Position numbers and translations under genes: made by a program. The notes below the pieces were generated by a model. The model made no database searches, had not been told where the DNA came from, and was given only the letters and a program-made list of their open reading frames with translations. Of a stretch of DNA of 64,000 nucleotides, positions 17,674-25,906 are shown in pieces. Every line of letters begins with the position of its first letter. Position 1 is the stretch's first letter. This DNA is from Granulicatella balaenopterae (lineage in GTDB: Bacteria > Bacillota > Bacilli > Lactobacillales > Aerococcaceae): the NCBI RefSeq assembly GCF_900111135.1, contig NZ_FOGF01000005.1:1-64000 (forward strand). The letters run 5' to 3'.

Positions 17674-18531
17674 TTAGATTCTCCTTTTTTTAATATTTCG
17701 GATAAATAATGCTATAAAGAGTAAAATATTTACAAAAAATATTACACATGCTAAAACCATTTTTTCTATTAAACTTTTTTTAATTTGGTTATTATCTTCT
17801 TCAATTTGCTCTTTATCGCAAGTAACTCGATGTCCTCTTACTAATAAACGATGACTATTAACCGCGTATGGAGTACAAGTAACTAACGTGGCTAAATCTT
17901 GTCCTTCTTCAATCTGAATATTATTAACCTCATTTGGTAATACTGTTTTCATTTGATCTACTTCATAAGCCAAATAATTACCCAATACATAAAAATAAAA
18001 TAAATCTCCTTCTTCTAATTGATCCAAATCAGTAAATAACTTTGCATCTGGTAATCCTCGGTGCGCTACATAGACAGAATGAGTACTATTTCCACCTACT
18101 GGTAATGACGTACCTTCAATATGCCCACAGCCTTGCTCTAAAGTTTCATCTGTAAATCCATGATAAATAATCATTTTTTGCTTAATCTTAGGAATAATCA
18201 CAGTCCCCATCACACCATTATTTTTCCCCATATTTAATTGACTTTTATATTTTTGATGCTCTTTTGAGTTTATTATTGCATCTTCTTCATAAATAACTTG
18301 ATTTTGTTTATGATCTTGGTTATATTTCAATGCTTCTTCGTACATCTCTTCTTTTTGTTGTTCACTTAGTTTTACTAAATTAACCGTATAGATATCGGCA
18401 TATTGATTGTTTAGATACTCATTCCATAAATTAGTTGCATATGGATAAAGTAATAATCCAAAACCAATCCAGAGTAACATAACAATTGATAAATATGATT
18501 CTTGATTTTTTTTATTCTTTTTTTTACTCAT
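17674..18531 (-). CDS. Class C (pilus) sortase, second copy
   Basis: This 285-residue sortase has an N-terminal TM span (about residues 13-33), a catalytic domain and a C-terminal TM span with a basic tail, as is usual for class C. The catalytic residues are visible: His in VAHRGLP, Cys in TLVTCTPYAVN and Arg in LLVRGHR. It joins pilins through LPxTG and pilin lysines. The usual lid motif (DPF/DPW) before the catalytic core is not apparent. It follows the other sortase by 7 bases and is clearly similar to it. Confidence 0.92.
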   Translation of the reverse strand: MSKKKNKKNQESYLSIVMLLWIGFGLLLYPYATNLWNEYLNNQYADIYTVNLVKLSEQQKEEMYEEALKYNQDHKQNQVIYEEDAIINSKEHQKYKSQLNMGKNNGVMGTVIIPKIKQKMIIYHGFTDETLEQGCGHIEGTSLPVGGNSTHSVYVAHRGLPDAKLFTDLDQLEEGDLFYFYVLGNYLAYEVDQMKTVLPNEVNNIQIEEGQDLATLVTCTPYAVNSHRLLVRGHRVTCDKEQIEEDNNQIKKSLIEKMVLACVIFFVNILLFIALFIRNIKKRRI

Positions 18532-18538
18532 TTTTATC

Positions 18539-19411
18539 TCATCTATACTTTCTCTTTGATTTTTTATGTTTCTCTTTTGAAAATTGCTTACCCATCTTTT
18601 TGATGATATAAGCTAATAATAGTCCCATTAATACACTTACAATCCGACTAAGAATTCTTGTCCATTTGGGAGTAATTTTATTAGTTTCTTTTTTAGCAAC
18701 TTTTTCACTATATTGGACACGATGCCCACGGACTAATAATCTTTTAGTATTAATACCATAAGGAGTACATGTCACTAATGTCGCATAATCTTTTCCAGCT
18801 TCAATAGCTAATGATTTTGTATCAGTAGGATCAACTGTTTCAATATGGTCCACTTGATACGCTAAAGTCTCACCAAGCGTTTTAATATAGAAATGGTCCA
18901 ACTCCTTAATCAAATCTAAATCTGTAAATAATTTAGCAGAAGGTAATCCTCGATGCGCCGACAAAACAGTATGCGTATTCTCACCCCCCACAGGTAAACT
19001 ACTACCAAAAATGTGTCCACATCCCTTTTCTAGAACTTCTTCTGATGTATAATGATAGATTGGTATTTCCACATTAATTTTAGGAATACTAATACTCCCC
19101 ATAATGCCACTACCACTAGGATTAAGTGTCGATTCATACGTTTCATCTTTTTGTCCTTCTCGAATCGCGAATACATTCGGTACAATTCCTCCTACTAAAC
19201 TTTGATTATATTTAGTCGCTTTATTTAAATCTGATTCTTTTTCACCAATAGATAGCTTTGTATATAGTAATGAAGTATTTTGGGCTAATTTACTTTCACG
19301 ATAGCTATTCCAAGTCTGACTAATTGTAGGATAAAAGAGAATAAATATCCCACCTATTAATAGTATGCTAATTATTAAGGTTTCAAATTCATGTGATTTA
19401 TTATCTTTCAT
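18539..19411 (-). CDS. Class C (pilus) sortase, first copy
   Basis: This 290-residue sortase has TM spans at both ends, His in SAHRGLP, Cys in TLVTCTPYGIN and Arg in LLVRGHR. The ATG at 19411 is chosen because CAGGAG lies six bases upstream; an in-frame TTG six bases earlier has no site. The segment before the core (AIREGQKDETYES) lacks a clear DPF/DPW lid. It lies directly after the backbone pilin, separated by a hairpin that may reduce its expression relative to the pilin. Confidence 0.92.
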   Translation of the reverse strand: MKDNKSHEFETLIISILLIGGIFILFYPTISQTWNSYRESKLAQNTSLLYTKLSIGEKESDLNKATKYNQSLVGGIVPNVFAIREGQKDETYESTLNPSGSGIMGSISIPKINVEIPIYHYTSEEVLEKGCGHIFGSSLPVGGENTHTVLSAHRGLPSAKLFTDLDLIKELDHFYIKTLGETLAYQVDHIETVDPTDTKSLAIEAGKDYATLVTCTPYGINTKRLLVRGHRVQYSEKVAKKETNKITPKWTRILSRIVSVLMGLLLAYIIKKMGKQFSKEKHKKSKRKYR

Positions 19412-19442
19412 TTTCAACTCCTGTATACATCAGACAACAAAA

Positions 19443-19474
19443 CCGCTAAGGAGACCTGTCTATCTCCAAAGCGG
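19443..19474 (-). terminator. Leaky terminator/attenuator between backbone pilin and sortases
   Basis: The stem pairs CCGCT and GGAGA with TCTCC and AGCGG across a T-T mismatch and an 8-base loop. It is followed on the minus strand by TTTTGTTG, an imperfect T-run. A weak terminator here would let most transcripts stop after the abundant backbone pilin (inference). Confidence 0.65.
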
Positions 19475-19504
19475 ATTTGATGCTTATTTTAAATTTTAAC
19501 TTGA

Positions 19505-21223
19505 CTAGGCCTTTAAATTTTTATTTCTCTTTTTCTTTTTCATATATAAATTTCCTGCTAAGGCAATTGCTGCTACACCAAAGATTGTAAAGGCGTATGT
19601 TCCCATACCACCAGTAGATGGCAGTTTACTTGTTTTTGTATTTGGAATACTTTCAGAAATAAGTGTTGTACCATGACCTTCTGATGGATTTTCTTTTGTG
19701 ACCTGAGTAGTAGTTGTTGTTGATCCACCATCTTTTAGATATGCTGGTAAGATACTTTCTGTTGCTTGTTCAAATTCATCCATTGCATAAAATTTTCCAG
19801 CTTTAATCCAACCAACTTGTTTTTTATCAGTTGATTCAGATTCTGTTGTAGTATATACGCTTGTATCAACAGTCGTAGTTGCTGTTGTTGTCGCACTAGT
19901 CCATGTTGCTTCAACTGAATATATATTAGTATTTAACGTATATCCTTTAGGTGCTTGGATTTCTTTAAGCCAGTATTTACCTTTTGATACTTTATTTGAA
20001 ACACCATAGCCTTCAGCATTTGTTACAATTTGATCAATTTTATGTTCACACTGTTCATCTGTATAAACTCCAAAGATTGCTCCAGCTAAAGCTTCATTAT
20101 CTTGACCTTCTCCAATTTTGTGGAAAGCAATTTGATAGGTATATACTATTTTTTCATCAGTAGTTTTTTTATTTCCTTCTGCACCATCTTGCGGTTTATC
20201 AGTACTATCATGTGTTGCTCCTTTATTTGGATCATTTGCATAAATAAATTCTACAGTATTTTTATTTCCTGTTGAGCCAACGACTGCATTTTCTGTAATG
20301 CGAGCACTATATTCAACTGTAATCTCTTTTACTGAACCATTTTCATTAATTACCTTGTCATAAATAAAATTAAGATTAAATCCATTTCCAACTTTTTTAA
20401 CTTTTGCAACAGTTTGATTATTAATTTGTATTTCAGTATCTGAATCTGCAACAGCAACCGTTACTTTTTCTTCTCCTACTGTTACTTTAAGACTTGGCAG
20501 AAACTCTAGTCCTGAATCCATTGTATCTGAAATAAAAAATGTTTTATTAATAGCATTTTTAGGGTAACTAGGAATTGTTGGAGTTACTTTATAATCAACA
20601 ATATCACCTACTCCTACCGTATTTTTTTCACCATCTAGAACAGTACCATCTGTAATTTGTTTTACAACACCTGGTTTTTTTGCTTTTGCAACACCTCTGT
20701 CACCATATAGATAATTGGATTGTGCATCCAATTCTTTTACTGTTAATTTATTATTTTCATCATAGCCAACTGCTAAATACATTGGGTTATATACATAATC
20801 TTCTGATGTAATGATAGCAATATATGCCCCCGCAGCTAAACCTGCTTTTGAAAATTCTTGATTCGAAACCGTTTCGCTAGTTGAAATTTCTTTCAATTCA
20901 GTCAAATGCTGTGCTGCTTTATTAATTTGATTTGTTGTTGGTTCTTCAATATTAATTTGCTTTAAATCTTCATCATGAATTGTATCTACTAATGAATATC
21001 TTAAAAGCCCGCCATTATTTCCATATTCTGCCTTAACAATTTGGTATAATGATACCTTTGCATTTTCACCATTGATATTTGTAATATGAATTTCTCCAGT
21101 ATCTGTACTTTGAGGAATTATTCCTCCTACTGCTAATGCTAAATTCGGAAAACATATTCCTACCATTACCGCTAGCATAAGTATTACATTAACTAGTTTT
21201 CTTACCATCTTCTTTTTTACCAT
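19505..21223 (-). CDS. Major (backbone) pilin, LPSTG-anchored
   Basis: This 572-residue fimbrial subunit has a signal peptide (residues 1-31, ending LALAV). It has three beta domains: an N-terminal one to about 170, a central isopeptide domain, and a Cna_B domain carrying the E-box YWLKEIQAPKGYTL. The candidate pilin lysine is in the segment AKAKKPGVVKQI. A Thr-rich stretch lies at about 440-520. The sorting signal is SKLPSTGG with TM and a KKKKRNKN tail. It is first in the operon, ahead of the two sortases and the small and tip pilins. Domain order and E-box make the call firm; the acceptor lysine is inference. Confidence 0.93.
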   Translation of the reverse strand: MVKKKMVRKLVNVILMLAVMVGICFPNLALAVGGIIPQSTDTGEIHITNINGENAKVSLYQIVKAEYGNNGGLLRYSLVDTIHDEDLKQINIEEPTTNQINKAAQHLTELKEISTSETVSNQEFSKAGLAAGAYIAIITSEDYVYNPMYLAVGYDENNKLTVKELDAQSNYLYGDRGVAKAKKPGVVKQITDGTVLDGEKNTVGVGDIVDYKVTPTIPSYPKNAINKTFFISDTMDSGLEFLPSLKVTVGEEKVTVAVADSDTEIQINNQTVAKVKKVGNGFNLNFIYDKVINENGSVKEITVEYSARITENAVVGSTGNKNTVEFIYANDPNKGATHDSTDKPQDGAEGNKKTTDEKIVYTYQIAFHKIGEGQDNEALAGAIFGVYTDEQCEHKIDQIVTNAEGYGVSNKVSKGKYWLKEIQAPKGYTLNTNIYSVEATWTSATTTATTTVDTSVYTTTESESTDKKQVGWIKAGKFYAMDEFEQATESILPAYLKDGGSTTTTTQVTKENPSEGHGTTLISESIPNTKTSKLPSTGGMGTYAFTIFGVAAIALAGNLYMKKKKRNKNLKA

Positions 21224-21307
21224 CGAGATTTAACCCCTTTCAATTTATTATTTTTTTTGAGATAGAGAATAAATGTAAACCGCTTTATTCCATCTAATCT
21301 GTATAGA

Positions 21308-21340
21308 TAATCTATCATTTTATTGTTAAATAGTTGTTAA
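21308..21340 (-). promoter_or_regulatory. Pilus operon promoter region with tandem hexamer box
   Basis: Minus strand: TTAACA (21340-21335), ACTAT, TTAACA (21329-21324), a perfect pair. The -10 is weaker than at the other sites: TAGATT nine bases downstream, or TATACA about 18 bases downstream if the second TTAACA served as -35. The rest of 21224-21483 is AT-rich leader. Confidence 0.65.
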
Positions 21341-21483
21341 TTTTTATATTTTATTCATATTTTTACCAAATTAAAGATTTATAACAGACAATAGCTTTTG
21401 CTTGTTGAACTACGATAACAATTTTAAGATGAAGATAATCAATAATAATATTTTTATATGTCGGATTATTAGTTATTAAAATA

Positions 21484-21521
21484 AAAAAACGTAGAACTAG
21501 TTCCCAAACTAATCCTACGTT
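21484..21521 (-). terminator. Rho-independent terminator of the orphan regulator
   Basis: The stem 21488-21502 with 21507-21521 (15 positions, nearly perfect) is followed on the minus strand by a run of T residues. It separates the orphan regulator transcript from the pilus operon promoter. Confidence 0.9.
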
Positions 21522-21538
21522 CTCTATAATTTTATAAA

Positions 21539-22210
21539 TTATTTCTTAACTAAATAGTATCCTTCTCCTACTTTATTCTGTATCGGATTGTAACCTAACA
21601 ATAATTTTATTTTCTTTCTTAAGGTGGTAATATGTACTCGTACTGAATTACCAAAATAATCGGCATATGAATTCCAAGCATGAATCAATAACTCATCTAC
21701 TTTTACTATTCTATCCTGATTTAATAATAAATACTCAATAATAGCTGTTTCTTTTTTAGTTAAAATTACAAGTTCTTTTTTTACATATAATTCTCTTTTT
21801 ACCGTATTAAACATTAAATCTCCAAATACTAGCATAGGTTGAGTTACAATAACATTTCTTCGAAGTAATGCTCGTATTCTTGCTTCTAATTCTTTAAAAC
21901 AAAATGGTTTTACTACACAATCACTTGCCCCTAAATCTAAACATTTTACTTTTAATTCAGTTGCTTCATTTTTAATAATTACTAATACTTTTGCATTTTT
22001 ATCTTTTGATATAATTTTATTTAGGATATCAAATCCAGATATTATTGGTAAATCTAAATCTAAAATAATTAAATCATATACTTCTGTACTGATTAAATTA
22101 ATAGCTTTCTTACCATCAGTAACATATTCTACATAATGTCCATTATTTTTTATTCCTTTAATTATTGTTTGTAGTAAATCCAAGTCGTTTTCAATGACCA
22201 ATAACCTCAT
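21539..22210 (-). CDS. Orphan OmpR-family regulator with degenerate receiver
   Basis: This 223-residue paralogue of the two regulators at 2138 and 4775 has no kinase gene beside it. Its DNA-binding domain keeps the recognition stretch almost unchanged (GNSVRVHITTLRKK). The receiver keeps D51 and K101 but has Asn for the metal-binding D8 (VIEND), Ile for T79 (VLVIIK) and Cys for Y98 (SDCVVKP). These changes suggest weak or no phosphorylation and a constitutive or antagonistic role (inference). It lies directly upstream of the pilus operon, and its own promoter carries the shared box. Confidence 0.92.
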   Translation of the reverse strand: MRLLVIENDLDLLQTIIKGIKNNGHYVEYVTDGKKAINLISTEVYDLIILDLDLPIISGFDILNKIISKDKNAKVLVIIKNEATELKVKCLDLGASDCVVKPFCFKELEARIRALLRRNVIVTQPMLVFGDLMFNTVKRELYVKKELVILTKKETAIIEYLLLNQDRIVKVDELLIHAWNSYADYFGNSVRVHITTLRKKIKLLLGYNPIQNKVGEGYYLVKK

Positions 22211-22308
22211 TTTACAAGTCTCCTTTTATTTTCTTAAATTTACTTTAATTAATTCTATTCATCCTCCAATCAAAATCACCCAATCATTTTTTCATCCCAT
22301 GTTAATTA

Positions 22309-22341
22309 AAAGATATCATATCAATGTTAAATTCGTATTAA
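22309..22341 (-). promoter_or_regulatory. Orphan regulator promoter region with tandem hexamer box
   Basis: Minus strand: TTAATA (22341-22336), CGAAT, TTAACA (22330-22325). The best -10 is TATCTT nine bases downstream, weaker than at the ahpC and deacetylase sites. A five-codon ORF (MNRIN) with GGAGG in the leader is probably incidental. The rest of 22211-22480 shows nothing else. Confidence 0.6.
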
Positions 22342-22480
22342 ATTAGTACAAAAAATACAAATTTCATTTTAATAATTCATTGATATTTCTCATTAATTAT
22401 ACATGTTGGATACATAGTTTTCAAAAAATGTTATCATTTTGTACTTTTTGGTCAAAAATAATAAAGATTTATTAATTTAA

Positions 22481-22525
22481 AAAAAATCCTCTTAAAGCTA
22501 GCACCATGCTAACTTTAAGAGGATT
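22481..22525 (-). terminator. Strong terminator after the YbjQ-like gene
   Basis: A 13-bp perfect stem (22485-22497 with 22513-22525), extended inward, is followed by T residues on the minus strand and has T residues on the plus side too, so it may work in both directions. It ends the rsmD-coaD-sepM-ybjQ stretch. Confidence 0.9.
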
Positions 22526-22540
22526 TTTCAATAGTATTTA

Positions 22541-22861
22541 TTATTTAACAATGACGGCTGTACCACTAGCGGTTACTAAAAGCATTGTACCATCTGCACC
22601 TAATACTTCATAATCGAACTTCATGCCGACTACTGCATTAGCGCCGGCTTCAACAGCGCGTTGTTCTAATTCACGTAAAACATCTTTTCTGGCTTTGATT
22701 AATTCTTCTTCATATCCTTGTGAACGTCCGCCAAAAACATTGCGGAAACTTGCGCCAATATCTTTTAATATATTAATCCCTGAGACAACTTCTCCAAAGA
22801 CAATTCCTTTATACTCAAGAATTTGTTTACCTTCAATGGAAGGCGTTGTTGTAATAATCAT
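22541..22861 (-). CDS. YbjQ/UPF0145 family protein
   Basis: This 106-residue protein starts [11 protein letters not shown] and contains the family signature in [20 protein letters not shown], with a GTAVIV-type end. The family forms small ring-like oligomers, but its role is not established. It is last in a run after sepM, separated by 66 bases, and ends at a strong terminator. Length is normal for the family. Confidence 0.88.
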   Translation of the reverse strand: MIITTTPSIEGKQILEYKGIVFGEVVSGINILKDIGASFRNVFGGRSQGYEEELIKARKDVLRELEQRAVEAGANAVVGMKFDYEVLGADGTMLLVTASGTAVIVK

Positions 22862-22927
22862 CTAACCCACTCCTTTTATTGATTGGTATTTATTACGTTA
22901 ATTATACCACAAACGGAAGGGTTTGCA

Positions 22928-23953
22928 TTAGTTATTTTCTAAGTAATCTAGGGCATCTTGGAAGGTTTTAACCGGTACAATCATCATCTCGGTTCCTAAT
23001 TGTTCGGCGGTCGCTTTAGCAACTTGGTAATTTGACTTAAAATCTTCACCATCATATTTTGTTTTTTCGTTATCTGGAGCGAAGAATATTTCCGCTCCTG
23101 CTTTATCAGCGGCCACAACTTTTTTATCGATACCACCGATTGGGCCGACTGCTCCTGACTTTTCAATTGTACCAGTTCCGGCAATATTGCGTCCTTTAGC
23201 TACATCTATTGGCGAGATACTATCATACAAATACAAGCTGAACATCAAACCAGCTGATGGACCAGTAATACCATTTGCATCAAATTCAACTTTTGGTGTT
23301 GACTCTATTTCGATTTCCGGGAGGAGTGTTACACCTAATATTTTTTCACCGCTAGCTTCATTTGTCATTAGTGTCCCACTGAAGCTTAATTCTTCTTCAT
23401 GACGTTTGACGGTAACCGTAACGGCTTCATCTTCTGGTACTTGTTGCACGATATCTAATAATTCTTCTGTCGATGTGACTTTAGTATCGTTAATGGCCAC
23501 GATCTGATCTTCTGGTTGGATTTGTTGGTAAAAGTTAGATTCTTCTACAACGCTTAAAACATAGATTGCCAACGTTTTTTCGTTGTAAGGATAGTCAGCT
23601 GCTTGAAAGGCTACTTCAATCGCTGCATTTTTCGCATTATTCATATAAGCTGTTTGAATTAAATTATATTGTTCTTTAGAGTAGTCTTGATACATTTGAC
23701 TCTTTGGTACTAATTCTCGGTGTGGTGATAAGGCGAACAAAGCTGAACCTAAAAAGGCATCTTGGTGTAAGACGGTCGTATAGCGATAGCTTCCATCGAC
23801 TGTATCATTTAATGTTTGGTCTTCAATCGTCATTAATTCACTCACATTATCCGCTGATCCCGGACTTACTAAGATATACGGCAAAGGAATTCCTGAGATT
23901 GCTATGGCGATTAAGATAGTTATTACGATTATTTTTAGTTTTTTATGCGGCAT
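22928..23953 (-). CDS. SepM/YlbL-type PDZ-Lon family serine protease
   Basis: This 341-residue protein has an N-terminal TM anchor (about residues 8-28), a PDZ domain near 115-205 and a C-terminal Lon-type protease domain. The catalytic Ser is in GPSAGLMFSL and the Lys in GGIDKKVVAA, forming a Ser-Lys dyad. The homologues SepM (Streptococcus, trims competence peptide) and YlbL (Bacillus) act outside the membrane. It follows coaD by 16 bases in the conserved rsmD-coaD-ylbL order. The substrate in this organism is unknown. Confidence 0.9.
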   Translation of the reverse strand: MPHKKLKIIVITILIAIAISGIPLPYILVSPGSADNVSELMTIEDQTLNDTVDGSYRYTTVLHQDAFLGSALFALSPHRELVPKSQMYQDYSKEQYNLIQTAYMNNAKNAAIEVAFQAADYPYNEKTLAIYVLSVVEESNFYQQIQPEDQIVAINDTKVTSTEELLDIVQQVPEDEAVTVTVKRHEEELSFSGTLMTNEASGEKILGVTLLPEIEIESTPKVEFDANGITGPSAGLMFSLYLYDSISPIDVAKGRNIAGTGTIEKSGAVGPIGGIDKKVVAADKAGAEIFFAPDNEKTKYDGEDFKSNYQVAKATAEQLGTEMMIVPVKTFQDALDYLENN

Positions 23954-23969
23954 AATTGACTCACCTCAT

Positions 23970-24458
23970 TTATAGTTGGAATTTGGCTTTTATGGCTTGT
24001 TCAACAAGTTCCGGTACAAATTGCGTTATCACACCACCAAATTGGGCAATTTCTTTAATCATACTAGAACTAACAAAGCGGTATTGTTCATTTGCTAGGA
24101 AGATAATGGTTTCAATTTTATCGTTTTGCGTCTTATTTAACGTGGCGATATTTGATTCATATTCAAAATCTACCGTATTGCGGATACCACGAACTAAGAC
24201 GGTAGCGCCTAATTGTTCTGCTAAATCAACCGTCAATCCACCTGTATGTTCAATCACACAAACATTATCTAAATGAGCTAGGCAATCTTTCGCTAGTTGC
24301 ATACGTTCTTGTTGGTTAAACAAATTATTCTTTGTTGTATTATAAGAAATCGCAATAATCACTTCATCAAATAATGTCGCAGTTCTTTCAATAATATCAA
24401 TATGACCATTTGTAATTGGGTCAAAACTGCCAGCATATAAAGCTACTTGCTTCATCAT
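23970..24458 (-). CDS. coaD: Phosphopantetheine adenylyltransferase
   Basis: This 162-residue enzyme converts 4'-phosphopantetheine and ATP to dephospho-CoA, the fourth step of CoA synthesis. The nucleotidyltransferase motif is visible as YAGSFDPITNGHIDII, with the conserved LVRGIRNTVDFEYE and FVSSSMIKEIA segments. AAGGAG precedes tandem ATGs. It lies 3 bases after rsmD. Confidence 0.97.
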   Translation of the reverse strand: MMKQVALYAGSFDPITNGHIDIIERTATLFDEVIIAISYNTTKNNLFNQQERMQLAKDCLAHLDNVCVIEHTGGLTVDLAEQLGATVLVRGIRNTVDFEYESNIATLNKTQNDKIETIIFLANEQYRFVSSSMIKEIAQFGGVITQFVPELVEQAIKAKFQL

Positions 24459-24461
24459 TCT

Positions 24462-25019
24462 CTACTCCTTTTCGTATACGTGAATGGCTGTAATGCCGTA
24501 TTCGACGCGTCGTTGTAAGATAAATTCACCAATTTCTGATGGTAGTTCCATTTCTTTATCAACTTCAGCTACGATAATACAATCTTCAGCTAATAAGTTC
24601 AGTGATAGTAACTTTTCAATGTCTTTTGAAATCTCTTGTAAACGATATGGTGGATCTAAAAAGACTAATGAGATCGGTTCAAAATCTTTCATGGTACTTA
24701 ATCGTGCTAGATTGGCTTTAACATTCCCAGGTATCACTGTAAAGCGCTCTTCTTCTTTTGTGATGTCAATATTTTGTTTAATTGTTTGTAGTGCTTGGCG
24801 ATTTTTTTCGCATAGAAAGGCATGGTCCATTCCACGTGATACGGCTTCAATCGCAATACCACCTGATCCTGCATACATATCAAGCATCACTCCACCATCA
24901 AAATAAGGTCCAATGATATTAAATAATGATTCCTTAATTTTATCGGTTGTAGGTCTTGTATTATTCCCTGGTACTGCTCTTAGATTTCTTCCTCTGTATT
25001 CTCCTGATACTACTCGCAT
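24462..25019 (-). CDS. rsmD: 16S rRNA (guanine966-N2)-methyltransferase
   Basis: This 185-residue SAM-dependent enzyme has the opening MRVVSGEYRGRNL, SAM motif I (MLDMYAGSGGIAIEA) and the catalytic DPPY motif (LVFLDPPYR). It methylates G966 (E. coli numbering) of 16S rRNA. It is the first gene of rsmD-coaD-sepM, downstream of the ylbG terminator. Confidence 0.96.
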   Translation of the reverse strand: MRVVSGEYRGRNLRAVPGNNTRPTTDKIKESLFNIIGPYFDGGVMLDMYAGSGGIAIEAVSRGMDHAFLCEKNRQALQTIKQNIDITKEEERFTVIPGNVKANLARLSTMKDFEPISLVFLDPPYRLQEISKDIEKLLSLNLLAEDCIIVAEVDKEMELPSEIGEFILQRRVEYGITAIHVYEKE

Positions 25020-25091
25020 ATTATTCCCCTTACTGAACGAACTGACTTTAAAAAGCTGGCGTTCTTTTGATTTATTCTTTTCAACAAAATA

Positions 25092-25111
25092 AGGCCGGAC
25101 GAATCCAGCCT
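25092..25111 (-). terminator. Terminator after ylbG with UUCG tetraloop
   Basis: An 8-bp stem (one G-T pair) closes a TTCG loop on the minus strand and is followed by TATTTTG. It ends the ylaN-ftsW-pyc-ylbF-ylbG unit. Confidence 0.8.
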
Positions 25112-25116
25112 CATTG

Positions 25117-25458
25117 TTAGTCTTGCTCTTTGGTTACTTCTTGTGTTGCTTGTTCATTATTTGAGGCTATTAGTTGTTTTTGTTTACTTTTTTCTAAAGC
25201 ATATTCTTCACGTAATTCTGGTAAAATTTTTGTGAAATCCATGCGTACACTTGGACGTTGTGATAATTCTACTGAACGCACAAAATGTAAACGATCTAGC
25301 TTTGCCATAATATCTTCAGCATCGGCTTTATCGACATATAAGTAAACATACTTCATCTTTTTAGATACATACGTTACATTACCAAATTTGCGTAATTGCT
25401 TTAATTGTTTTAACGTATATAGCCAAATAATGATTGCTTGTCTTTCTGTTTGCTCCAT
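25117..25458 (-). CDS. ylbG: YlbG family protein (DUF2129)
   Basis: This 113-residue protein begins with a segment typical of YlbG (RQAIIIWLYTLKQLKQLRKFG), with a short alpha/beta fold (VYLYVDKADAEDIMAKL) and an acidic, Gln-rich tail. The function is unknown; the gene is conserved beside ylbF in Firmicutes. It lies 4 bases after ylbF. Confidence 0.9.
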   Translation of the reverse strand: MEQTERQAIIIWLYTLKQLKQLRKFGNVTYVSKKMKYVYLYVDKADAEDIMAKLDRLHFVRSVELSQRPSVRMDFTKILPELREEYALEKSKQKQLIASNNEQATQEVTKEQD

Positions 25459-25462
25459 ATTG

Positions 25463-25879
25463 TTAACTCCTATGTGATGGGCATTCGCAACCTGTATGTA
25501 ATAATGGATTGCCCATGTCTACTTTTATTGATTCTGATACTTCATTAGCAACCTTTGTAGCTACTAAATCAAGTAATGTTTGTAAATTAGTTTCAGCTAC
25601 ATGAAATTCATAAACCGTCTTTTGAACATCAATACGGCGCTTTTCTCGTACTAATTTTAACTTTTCTTTATGATAAAAATCAGATGTCTTATCATATTGT
25701 CCTAATCGTAACACATAATCACGCATATCAACAAATCTAGCAATATCTGATTGTAAACGTTGATCGGAATCATACTGCTGTTTAGCTTCTTCATATGCAT
25801 CATAATAATGACTATTTCTGATTGTAGTAGCTAAACGATGTGTTTGCTCACTTATTGCTAATTCTTGTTGAAAATCCAT
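25463..25879 (-). CDS. ylbF: YlbF/YmcA family protein
   Basis: This 138-residue, mostly helical protein is of the YlbF/YmcA family. In Bacillus, YlbF acts in a complex with YmcA and YaaT that affects RNase Y-dependent RNA processing and development. The tail TGCECPSHRS keeps a CxC pair that fits the cysteines implicated in Fe-S cluster binding in that complex. It is co-transcribed with pyc (27-base gap) and ylbG. Confidence 0.9.
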   Translation of the reverse strand: MDFQQELAISEQTHRLATTIRNSHYYDAYEEAKQQYDSDQRLQSDIARFVDMRDYVLRLGQYDKTSDFYHKEKLKLVREKRRIDVQKTVYEFHVAETNLQTLLDLVATKVANEVSESIKVDMGNPLLHTGCECPSHRS

Positions 25880-25906
25880 CCTAAATCTCTCCTAAAAAAC
25901 TATATA

